A stretch of DNA of 7,120 nt, taken from QHCF01 sp003244275 (lineage in GTDB: Bacteria; Actinomycetota; Acidimicrobiia; Acidimicrobiales; QHCF01). Below are positions 1-4,879 of this stretch, one piece after another. Each line of letters begins with the position of its first letter. Within the stretch, counting starts at the first letter, position 1. The notes beneath the pieces are model-generated. The model saw nothing but the letters and a program-made list of their open reading frames with translations, was not told where the DNA came from and searched no databases. The position numbers and the translations under genes were made by a program. The stretch spans positions 1 through 7,120 of the forward strand of contig DAIROT010000082.1 of the NCBI GenBank assembly GCA_036806345.1. Direction: 5' to 3'.

Positions 1-24
1 CGCCGCAAACCAGTCAACCGGGTC

Positions 25-584
25 CAGCCGTTCCTGGATGAATGATCGAGGTTAGCCCTCACACCTCCACCCGGTGATCGACGGTCGCCAACTGGGGAAA
101 CCAGCCGACACACCACGGCCAGAAGTGACCCTGCGTACGCCAGACATAGAGAGCGTATACGGGCGTACTACGAGGTCCTAGCCGAGGTTGGTCACGGCTC
201 TTGGCATCCCGAACGCGAGGCCCGACCCTGGTTCGCTTCTGTCTCAGTGCCCATTTCAGACAGGCCCAGCGTGTGCTCCGACGAGTCGAGGAAACCGAGG
301 CATTGTGGGGCCGGTGCGAAGAGGTTGCTGCCAGTCGCCATCTCCCTCCGAGGGTGGTAGGGCCCCCTCTGCGATGCGGCCCGCGGCTTACGAGTCACAA
401 TTGGTCTTATCGAATGGCCGTTGAGGAGTCGGAAGGCGACGAGATCGACGTCCAGACCGCTGGCCGCGACCTATGAACCCTGGTCAACCGCGGTCTGCTC
501 GAGCCGCGCAGCGAGACGCGAGGCCGCTACTACCTCGGGTCCGACACCCTCAGGCCACATCGAGCCTCGGTCGTCGCTCAATGA
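25..584 (+). pseudogene. Decayed Fic-family protein (C-terminal half, multiple frameshifts and a stop)
   Basis: No intact reading frame exists, but conceptual repair gives a protein that reads like the back half of an actinobacterial Fic (AMP-transferase) protein. Seen in order: YYEVLAEVGHGSWHPERE (166-219, frame 1); a shift near 231 into VRFCLSAHFRQAQRVLRR (231-284, frame 3), consistent with loss of one G; a charged helix with RVEETEALW; an apparent +1/-1 pair between about 352 and 396; then EIDVQTAGRDL, an in-frame TGA at 474-476 where Arg is expected, and LVNRGLLEPRSETRGRYYLG to a TGA at 582-584. The last part matches the winged-helix tail (TAsRDL..L...GLLE..GE.RGRYY) known from Fic proteins. 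QPFLD at 25-39 may be what is left of the HPFxDGNGR active-site motif, at about the right distance upstream, but it is followed at once by a stop. The N-terminal half would lie left of the window. The family call rests on recalled consensus, not a search. Confidence 0.5.
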
Positions 585-717
585 CCGAGAGCTGGCGGGC
601 GGATCTGTTGAAAGACGAGGACCAACAGCTGCGGTTGGGCTTGGTCGACTGACGCCATCCGTTTCGCAAGGCGCGGACCTGTCTTGGCTCAGCGGCTTGG
701 GACGTCCGGCTCGGAGC

Positions 718-1134
718 TCAGCCGACCACCGGCGGCGATGGCCGCAACCGGTGTCGAGACCGGGAACCCGAGCAAGCCAGGCAGTGTCGGGCCGCCGGGA
801 TGGCATCCAGGCGCTCTGGCGAGATCGCCTGGCCACAGGCATCGCAGCGCCCGTAGGAGCCTGCGTCGAGGCGAGCCATCCCCTCGACCAGCTCGGCCAG
901 ATGGGCGCGGGCAGCCTCGGTCAGGGCGCTCACCCGGGCCCGCTCGAAGCCGATCGTCGAACCCTCGGCGTCGTGCTCGTCGTCTGGCACGGCGGCGCCC
1001 GATACCTCGATGATGGCTTGCCGCTCGGCGGTCAGATCGTCCAATCGGGCCCGGGCCAGACCCACCTCAGCCTCGAGGCGCCGACCCGGGCTCACCAGCC
1101 GCTCAGACGGCGCAACTCTCGCCATCGCACGCAC
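718..1134 (-). CDS. DksA/TraR-type C4 zinc-finger protein
   Basis: Small (about 135-138 aa) protein of the DksA/TraR family. Counting from the ATG at 1125, it has an N-terminal helical region rich in Arg, Glu and Ala (about residues 15-41), the acidic DDEHDAEGST segment (48-57) typical of the family, a second helix (about 60-87), and a C-terminal zinc finger CDAC-x17-CLAC (Cys94, 97, 115, 118). DksA proteins insert a coiled coil into the RNA polymerase secondary channel and tune transcription. Many short actinobacterial homologues have unknown targets, so only the family is claimed. I chose GTG at 1134 because GGAGGG (1143-1148 on this strand) lies 8 nt upstream. The ATG at 1125 is the alternative, with a 17-nt spacing. 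The start lies inside the 3' end of the upstream oxidoreductase gene, so the two are probably translated together. No convincing terminator is seen after the stop. Confidence 0.8.
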   Translation of the reverse strand: MRAMARVAPSERLVSPGRRLEAEVGLARARLDDLTAERQAIIEVSGAAVPDDEHDAEGSTIGFERARVSALTEAARAHLAELVEGMARLDAGSYGRCDACGQAISPERLDAIPAARHCLACSGSRSRHRLRPSPPVVG

Positions 1135-1798
1135 CGCCGCTGCCCTCCACCACCGTGAGCGGACGATCCTCGCTCCACGCCCTGACCAGCATGTCCAGCA
1201 GGGTCTCTGCCGGCCGGGCCCCAGACACCCCGTGCTTGCGGTCGAAGACGAAGAACGGTACGCCATCGATGCCCAGCGCCGTGGCTTGTGCCTCGTCGGC
1301 TCGAACCTCATCGCCGTAGGCGGTGGTGGACAGGACCGCGGTCACCCTGGACGGATCGAGCCCGGCTTCGACGGCTAGGCGCTCCAAGGTGGAGGACTCG
1401 CCGATTGCCTCCCCCTCGGTGAGGTAGGCGGTCAGCAGACGTTCCTTCAGTTTGTCCTGGTCCCCCGTCTCGGCGGCCAGGTGCAGCAGCCGGTGGGCAT
1501 CGAAGGTGTTACCGGATCTGGTGGCCTCCAGACGAAACTCCAGCCCTTCCTCGCCCGCCACCTCGGTCATGTGACGATATGAGGCCCTGGCCTCGTCCAG
1601 GTCCATCCCGTACTTGGCCGCCAGCCGGGCAACCGGCTCTCCCTCGTGCAGGCGGGGCGCGGCGGGGTCCAGCTCGAAGCTGCGCCAGACCACCTCCACG
1701 TCGTCGCGGTGCTCGAAGCCAGCCAGGGCCGACTCGAAGCGTCGCTTGCCCACGTGGCACCAGGGACAGACCACGTCCGACCAGATCTCCACCTTCAT
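1103..1798 (-). CDS. frnE: DsbA-family FrnE-like thiol oxidoreductase
   Basis: Predicted 231-aa cytoplasmic thioredoxin-fold protein of the FrnE branch of the DsbA family, with no signal peptide. Seen: a first beta strand MKVEIWSDVV leading into the active site CPWC (Cys11-Cys14), FELDP (41-45), NTFDAHRLLHLA (97-108), and the cis-proline loop GVPFFVFD (179-186, Pro181), all in canonical order and spacing. The inserted alpha-helical domain lies between. The C-terminus carries a second cysteine pair, CDGESC (Cys224, Cys229), a CX4C arrangement like that reported for Deinococcus radiodurans FrnE. The start at 1798 puts the first residue directly at the first strand and is preceded by a strong GGAGGGAGG. 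An upstream in-frame start at 1837 would add 13 residues with no homology feel. The last codons overlap the zinc-finger gene. Expected role: disulfide exchange or isomerisation in the cytoplasm, perhaps under oxidative stress. The substrate is unknown. Confidence 0.9.
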   Translation of the reverse strand: MKVEIWSDVVCPWCHVGKRRFESALAGFEHRDDVEVVWRSFELDPAAPRLHEGEPVARLAAKYGMDLDEARASYRHMTEVAGEEGLEFRLEATRSGNTFDAHRLLHLAAETGDQDKLKERLLTAYLTEGEAIGESSTLERLAVEAGLDPSRVTAVLSTTAYGDEVRADEAQATALGIDGVPFFVFDRKHGVSGARPAETLLDMLVRAWSEDRPLTVVEGSGGACDGESCAV

Positions 1799-1803
1799 CC
1801 GAG

Positions 1804-1812
1804 CCTCCCTCC
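1804..1812 (-). promoter_or_regulatory. Strong ribosome binding site of the FrnE-like gene
   Basis: On the - strand this reads GGAGGGAGG, ending 5 nt before the ATG at 1798; its first GGAGG lies 9 nt before the ATG. It is the best Shine-Dalgarno match in the window and decides the start at 1798 over the in-frame codon at 1837. Confidence 0.75.
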
Positions 1813-1865
1813 ACTGAGCCTGCGGAAGGTGCAACAACCAAGCCGCTCCAGGTCATCCCGAAGAA

Positions 1866-1908
1866 GTTGCCAGCGCGGCCCATTGGCCACACAGAGAAGC
1901 CTGGCAAC
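1866..1908 (-). terminator. Possible terminator or stem-loop after vapC
   Basis: GTTGCCAG (1866-1873) and CTGGCAAC (1901-1908) form a perfect 8-bp inverted repeat. An inner GGCC/GGCC pair (1877-1880 and 1885-1888) closes a CATT loop on the + strand (AATG on the - strand). It lies about 20 nt past the vapC stop and is followed on the - strand by TTCTTC. The T tract is weak and the outer arms are not contiguous with the inner stem, so it could equally be an operator or leader structure for the downstream oxidoreductase gene. Confidence 0.3.
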
Positions 1909-1928
1909 ACGGACTCCCGGTGGCGTCG

Positions 1929-2315
1929 TCAGCCTGACCCGATCCTGACCTCGTTATCGGTATAACGAGCGAGAACCCGAAGGTCGCCCGGATCGCTTGA
2001 CAGCACTATTGCCCCACCTGCCTGGTCAGCCACTGCCACCACGATGGCGTCCACCGCGCAGGGAGCATGTCGGGCACTGGCCCGAGATCTCAGATGGGCT
2101 GCCGCACGCGCCAGTATCTCGTCCACCGGACGGACATCACAGGTGCGCAACACTCGGTTCTCGTGGTAGTCGCGACGATGGTCGCCGGTGAGGGCCTCAG
2201 TCAGGATGACCGAGGGCACGATCGCCGGCCATTCGCCACGACGCCGCAACTCGTCCAGTCGAGCTCGGTTCTCAGCGAGCATGGTCAGACCGTGGGAATC
2301 GAGAACCAGGGTCAC
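1929..2315 (-). CDS. vapC: PIN-domain toxin, VapC type
   Basis: Predicted 128-aa PIN-domain ribonuclease, the toxin half of a type II toxin-antitoxin pair. The acidic residues expected to hold Mg2+/Mn2+ are in place: Asp6 in VTLVLDSHGL at the end of strand 1, Glu40 in VILTEAL, Asp89 in AVDAIVVAVA, and Asp108 (with Asp111) in VLSSDPGDL. The length is typical of VapC. I start it at GTG 2315 because this begins VTLVLD exactly where the PIN fold begins and overlaps the antitoxin stop as GTGA, which implies translational coupling. The upstream in-frame start at 2360 would add 15 residues lying wholly inside the antitoxin gene. VapC enzymes cut specific tRNAs or rRNA when the antitoxin is degraded; the target here cannot be told. 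An 8-bp hairpin in the last codons is noted separately. Confidence 0.85.
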   Translation of the reverse strand: MTLVLDSHGLTMLAENRARLDELRRRGEWPAIVPSVILTEALTGDHRRDYHENRVLRTCDVRPVDEILARAAAHLRSRASARHAPCAVDAIVVAVADQAGGAIVLSSDPGDLRVLARYTDNEVRIGSG

Positions 2316-2563
2316 GCCGAACGTCGGCCGCTGGGAGGTTCGAGGACCTTGTTCGCCCACGCCTGGGCTTCGGCCCGCTCAGCCTCGCTGGTCGGGCCCA
2401 GCTCAGCTTCGAGCTCCGCCAGGTAGGCGTCGAGCTCGGCGACCTTGGCCAAGCGGATCAGCTCCGCGGCCACGGCCCGCTGGGCCACCTGGGAGATGCT
2501 CAGTCCAGCTTGCTTGGCCTGGCGGTAAAGATCGTCGGGCATGGTGATGTTGGCCCTGGCCAT
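2312..2563 (-). CDS. vapB: Ribbon-helix-helix antitoxin, VapB/CcdA-like
   Basis: Predicted 83-aa antitoxin partner of the PIN toxin directly downstream. The N-terminus ARANITMPDDLYRQAKQAG followed by SISQVAQRAVAAELIRL has the pattern of a ribbon-helix-helix DNA-binding domain: a short beta strand (about residues 3-9), then two helices (about 9-19 and 23-38). The acidic, Ala/Glu-rich tail (42-76) would be the toxin-wrapping region; its ELGPTSEAERAEAQAWA character recalls CcdA-type antitoxins. Two ATGs compete, 2569 and 2563. Neither has a Shine-Dalgarno, but the one at 2563 lies 6 nt after a TAGCCT box, as expected for a leaderless mRNA, so I prefer it. Such antitoxins usually repress their own promoter, and a nested inverted repeat lies just upstream. 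The stop overlaps the toxin start by 4 nt. Confidence 0.85.
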   Translation of the reverse strand: MARANITMPDDLYRQAKQAGLSISQVAQRAVAAELIRLAKVAELDAYLAELEAELGPTSEAERAEAQAWANKVLEPPSGRRSA

Positions 2564-2569
2564 GCGCAT

Positions 2570-2575
2570 AGGCTA
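2570..2575 (-). promoter_or_regulatory. vapB: Putative -10 box for a leaderless vapBC transcript
   Basis: On the - strand TAGCCT fits the actinobacterial TAnnnT -10 consensus and sits 6 nt before the ATG at 2563, so transcription would start at or next to that ATG. No TTGACA-like -35 is evident 16-18 nt upstream, where the sequence is GAGGTG-like. The absence of any Shine-Dalgarno supports the reading. Confidence 0.4.
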
Positions 2576-2625
2576 CACATCATCGATGGGACACCTCGGC
2601 GTCAGGAGCGCAGGTGTCAGTAGCC
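2571..2625. promoter_or_regulatory. Nested inverted repeat upstream of vapB, candidate autoregulatory operator
   Basis: Two symmetric pairs are visible: GACACCT (2590-2596) with AGGTGTC (2612-2618), and GGCTA (2571-2575) with TAGCC (2621-2625). They flank and overlap the putative vapB -10 box. Placement in the vapBC promoter and the ribbon-helix-helix nature of VapB make an operator plausible. The arms are separated by 15 nt and the two pairs do not share one centre exactly, so part of this may be chance. Confidence 0.35.
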
Positions 2626-2644
2626 AGATGCCACGCGTCAGCCC

Positions 2645-3433
2645 TCAGGACGCCTCGGCCTTCCAACCCAACCGCTTTACGACCAGGGCGGTGGCCAGGG
2701 ACACCATGCCCCAGGACAGCGCCCGAAGGGCCTGCTCCAAAGGCGCCAGCAATACCTGCTCATCCAGGGTTCGGACGGTCCCGTCGGCCAGCTCGATCGA
2801 CCCATCGACCCTCCTGGTTCGCCGGCGCAGTGTCCGAGCTGGCGTGCTCAGGCTGCGTTGGGCATAAGAGAAGGCAAAGGCCGCTCCCCCGGCCAGCACG
2901 GCGACGGCATTGAGGCGACCGGTCTGGGCCACGTAGGCGGTCACCAGGGGGAAAGTGCCCCAGGACAGCGCAAAGCCGGCATTGGTGTGCACAAAGCCGC
3001 CGAACAGCTCGGCGTTGTAGGCCACCAGCAGGACCGGCCCCACCACGATGAAGGGGACCAGGACAAGCCCCACCCTGCTGGCGCCTGCGACCCCCAGCAC
3101 CACCGCCACGCCCAGGCCACCACCTACAGCCGCCTTGAGGGCGGCGTCGGGAATCTGGGTCCGCAGTGGCCGTCCGCACAGCTCGTCCAGGGCATGGGCG
3201 CTCACGCCCACGGCGGAGAAGAAGGCCAGGGTGGTAGCGGCCAGGCGGGTCCCGTCAAGATGGGGCGCCAACGATGCGCCAATGGCTACGTAGGACAGGT
3301 GCCAGGCCGTATAGGGCGGGTGAAGGATCGTCCACCAGTCCCCCCACCGCCCCGGTCGGGCTGCGTAGAAGGCCGGACGGCCCTCCTCGGCACCCCGCTC
3401 ACCCGGCTCGTCAGCCACCGGCTCGTCAGCCAC
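2645..3433 (-). CDS. Polytopic membrane protein, possibly a divergent UbiA-like prenyltransferase
   Basis: Predicted 262-aa integral membrane protein. After a charged, repeat-derived N-terminus (1-30) come WTILHPPYTAWHLSYVAIGA (35-54) and hydrophobic segments at about 62-80, 100-118, 122-140, 152-170, 173-190 and 238-255, with an Arg-rich soluble loop at about 192-235. The loop after the second segment reads AHALDELCGRPLRTQIP (79-95). Its Asp-Glu and Gly-Arg-Pro layout recalls the first substrate loop of UbiA-superfamily prenyltransferases, but the canonical NDxxDxxxD is absent. YNAELFGGFVHTN (139-151) is a second polar loop within membrane segments. The GTG start overlaps the methyltransferase stop by 8 nt, so the two are coupled. 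A role in quinone or other isoprenoid metabolism is inferred from that context only. Another GTG at 3418, in the repeat's second copy, is an equally possible start. A membrane protein is certain; its function is not. Confidence 0.75.
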   Translation of the reverse strand: MADEPVADEPGERGAEEGRPAFYAARPGRWGDWWTILHPPYTAWHLSYVAIGASLAPHLDGTRLAATTLAFFSAVGVSAHALDELCGRPLRTQIPDAALKAAVGGGLGVAVVLGVAGASRVGLVLVPFIVVGPVLLVAYNAELFGGFVHTNAGFALSWGTFPLVTAYVAQTGRLNAVAVLAGGAAFAFSYAQRSLSTPARTLRRRTRRVDGSIELADGTVRTLDEQVLLAPLEQALRALSWGMVSLATALVVKRLGWKAEAS

Positions 3434-3437
3434 CGGC
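3403..3437. repeat. 15-bp tandem repeat (2.3 copies) across a gene junction
   Basis: A perfect period-15 repeat (unit CCGGCTCGTCAGCCA on the + strand) spans 35 bp. It covers the stop codon of the methyltransferase gene and the start of the membrane-protein gene. In the latter it encodes two copies of (V/M)ADEP, each beginning with GTG. Because the unit is a multiple of 3, gain or loss of a copy would not break either frame. Confidence 0.9.
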
Positions 3438-4151
3438 CCTGGTGCCCCACATCACCAGGCCGCCGCCCAGGCTCATCGCCCTCGCTCCGATTTCTACCAA
3501 CCCTGCCCGTTTCCAGGCCTCGACGGTCCAGTCGACCGGGTAGCGCCGGTAGTGCCCGGAGATGTTGGGGCCGAGGAACCGGCCTACCTCGAACCACCGC
3601 CATCCCCCAGTGACCAGTCCACCCACGGGCAGCACCAGGCGCGTGTAACCCCACCACCATCCGTGCCAGAACGCACTGGGCGGTACGCCGAACTCGAGGC
3701 TGGCCACCCGACCCCCCGGCTTGACCACTCTGGCCAGCTCCTGCAAGGTGGCAGCCGGATCGGCGACGTAACGCAGCAGGTAGCTGAAGGTGAGGGCATC
3801 GAACGTGGCGTCGGCAAAGGGCAGCCGCTCAGCCCGACCGGCCACAAGCTGAAGCCGGTCACCGACTCCGGCCCCGGCCACATTGCGAGCCCCCTCGGCC
3901 AGCATGTCCTCGGTCAGATCCATCCCGGTGACCACCGCCGCGGTCCGCTCCACCAGCCTCAGGGCAACCCCGGCGGTGCCGGTGGCCACATCGAGCACCC
4001 GGAGCGGCGCCCCGTCCACCACGTGGTCTACCGTGGCTCGTCGCCACCGACGGTTCTGGCCGAGCGACAGAACCTCCTCCAACAGGTCGTAGTGGCGGGG
4101 CAGCCCGCTGAAGAGGTCTCGGGCAAAGCGGTTTGGGTTGTTCCCTGGCAC
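3426..4151 (-). CDS. menG: UbiE/MenG-type quinone C-methyltransferase
   Basis: Predicted 241-aa class I SAM-dependent methyltransferase of the UbiE/MenG family; length is normal. Seen: N-terminal FARDLFSGLPRHYDLLEEVLSLG (9-31), the family's start pattern; motif I LDVATGTAG (53-61); acidic residue Asp78 in GMDLTEDML; LPFADATFDALTFSYLLRYV (110-129), the equivalent of the UbiE LPF.D..FD....FGLRN region; ELARVVKPGGRV (138-149); and LEFGVPP (152-158) in place of the usual EFSKP. The family methylates demethylmenaquinone or the ubiquinone precursor, using S-adenosylmethionine. In an actinobacterium menaquinone would be expected. YLLRYV instead of GLRNV leaves room for a related substrate. The start is GTG, with GGGGAG 10 nt upstream. 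It begins a leftward operon with the membrane protein, which overlaps its last codons. Confidence 0.8.
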   Translation of the reverse strand: MPGNNPNRFARDLFSGLPRHYDLLEEVLSLGQNRRWRRATVDHVVDGAPLRVLDVATGTAGVALRLVERTAAVVTGMDLTEDMLAEGARNVAGAGVGDRLQLVAGRAERLPFADATFDALTFSYLLRYVADPAATLQELARVVKPGGRVASLEFGVPPSAFWHGWWWGYTRLVLPVGGLVTGGWRWFEVGRFLGPNISGHYRRYPVDWTVEAWKRAGLVEIGARAMSLGGGLVMWGTRAGG

Positions 4152-4157
4152 CAGCGC

Positions 4158-4190
4158 CCTACTCCCCTCGCACGAGGCTCGTAGAGTAGG
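4158..4190. promoter_or_regulatory. Nested inverted repeat in the divergent intergenic region
   Basis: CCTACTC (4158-4164) pairs with GAGTAGG (4184-4190), and inside it CCTCG (4166-4170) pairs with CGAGG (4173-4177) across a 2-nt loop. It lies in the 101-nt gap between the diverging methyltransferase and phosphatase genes, just upstream of the methyltransferase ribosome binding site. TAGAGT (4182-4187, + strand) would serve as a TAnnnT -10 box for the rightward genes. It may be an operator shared by both directions or a 5'-leader hairpin of the leftward mRNA. No protein partner can be named. Confidence 0.35.
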
Positions 4191-4252
4191 TCAATCGCTG
4201 CCGCCCAGCCGCCCACCGGCCAGGCCGCCCCCCAGAGAAGGCAATCCTGACC

Positions 4253-4879
4253 ATGCATCCAGGCGCCACCCGGCTCTACCTGGTTAGACATGGCCAGACC
4301 GACTTGTCGGCGCGGCGCTGCTATTCCGGGCGCCGTGACATCCCCCTTACCGACCTGGGGCGCCAGCAGGCTGAGCAGGCTGGCCGGGCCCTGCGTCGGG
4401 CCAGGGTGGACGCCGTCTATTCCAGTCCCCTCAGCCGGGCGGCCGACACCGCTCGGGCTATCGCCGCCGCCACGGGCGCACCGGTCACCATCGACCAGCG
4501 CCTCACCGAGGTGGACTACGGCCCACTGGAGGGCCTCGAGCGGGAGAGCGCCCGCCAGCAGTTCGGGGAGGCGTTCGACACCTGGCGTCAGGAACCCACG
4601 AGGTGCCCCATCCCAGGCGTCGAGTCCCTGGCCACTGCCCTGGAGCGGGTGACGGAGGCGACCGGGGAGGTGCTGGCCAACTCCGGGTGCCCGGTGATCG
4701 TTGCCCACCAGGGCATCCTGCGGGTGGTGCTGATGGCCCTGGGTGAGCTGAACGCCGCCGACTACTTCAAGGTTCTCTTCTCCGAGGCCGAGCCTTTGAA
4801 AATTGACTCTCCCGTAGTCGCCCCCCTTGCCCACTCTCAGCCGGTGGTGCCGCGGTCGACCGGTCGGTGGGCCACTTGA
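4253..4879 (+). CDS. Histidine phosphatase family protein (PGAM/CobC-like)
   Basis: Predicted 208-aa cytoplasmic enzyme of the histidine phosphatase (phosphoglycerate-mutase-like) superfamily. Seen: LYLVRHGQTD (8-17) with the phospho-accepting His13; the SGRRDIPLTDLGRQQA segment (25-40); SSPLSRAADTA (57-67) with Arg62; LTEVDYGPLEG (84-94) with the acid Glu86; and VIVAHQGILR (148-157) with the second catalytic His152. This is the complete catalytic set. The sequence resembles alpha-ribazole phosphatase (CobC) and broad-specificity sugar phosphatases, which cannot be separated by eye; no cobalamin genes are nearby. The ATG start has GAGAAGG 11 nt upstream. The last 13 nt overlap the membrane glycosyltransferase gene in another frame, so it heads the rightward operon. 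The tail after about residue 185 is poorly conserved in kind. Confidence 0.85.
   Translation: MHPGATRLYLVRHGQTDLSARRCYSGRRDIPLTDLGRQQAEQAGRALRRARVDAVYSSPLSRAADTARAIAAATGAPVTIDQRLTEVDYGPLEGLERESARQQFGEAFDTWRQEPTRCPIPGVESLATALERVTEATGEVLANSGCPVIVAHQGILRVVLMALGELNAADYFKVLFSEAEPLKIDSPVVAPLAHSQPVVPRSTGRWAT

Noticed and set aside
62..100. HPVIDGRQLGK reading (frame 2) as the Fic active-site motif HPFxDGNGR.
   Set aside because: Spacing to the YYEVLAEVG segment fits less well than QPFLD at 25-39, and the Asn-Gly core is missing. The region is too decayed to decide.
585..717. Spacer between the Fic remnant and the zinc-finger gene, examined for small genes, tRNA, terminators and repeats.
   Set aside because: Apart from the short stub at 581-652, no stable hairpin with T tract, no tRNA-like cloverleaf and no plausible coding sequence could be seen.
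421..1158. Long + strand open frame of 245 codons.
   Set aside because: It runs antisense to the zinc-finger gene and through the Fic remnant. The translation is low-complexity Arg/Pro/Ser/Gly with no motif, a typical high-GC shadow.
2858..3613. Long + strand open frame of 251 codons opposite the membrane protein and methyltransferase.
   Set aside because: It spans the junction of two genes on the other strand and contains no recognisable motif.
4028..4834. Long - strand open frame of 268 codons opposite the phosphatase gene.
   Set aside because: The + strand frame has a full histidine phosphatase catalytic set, while this frame shows only Gly/Gln/Pro-rich sequence typical of an antisense shadow.
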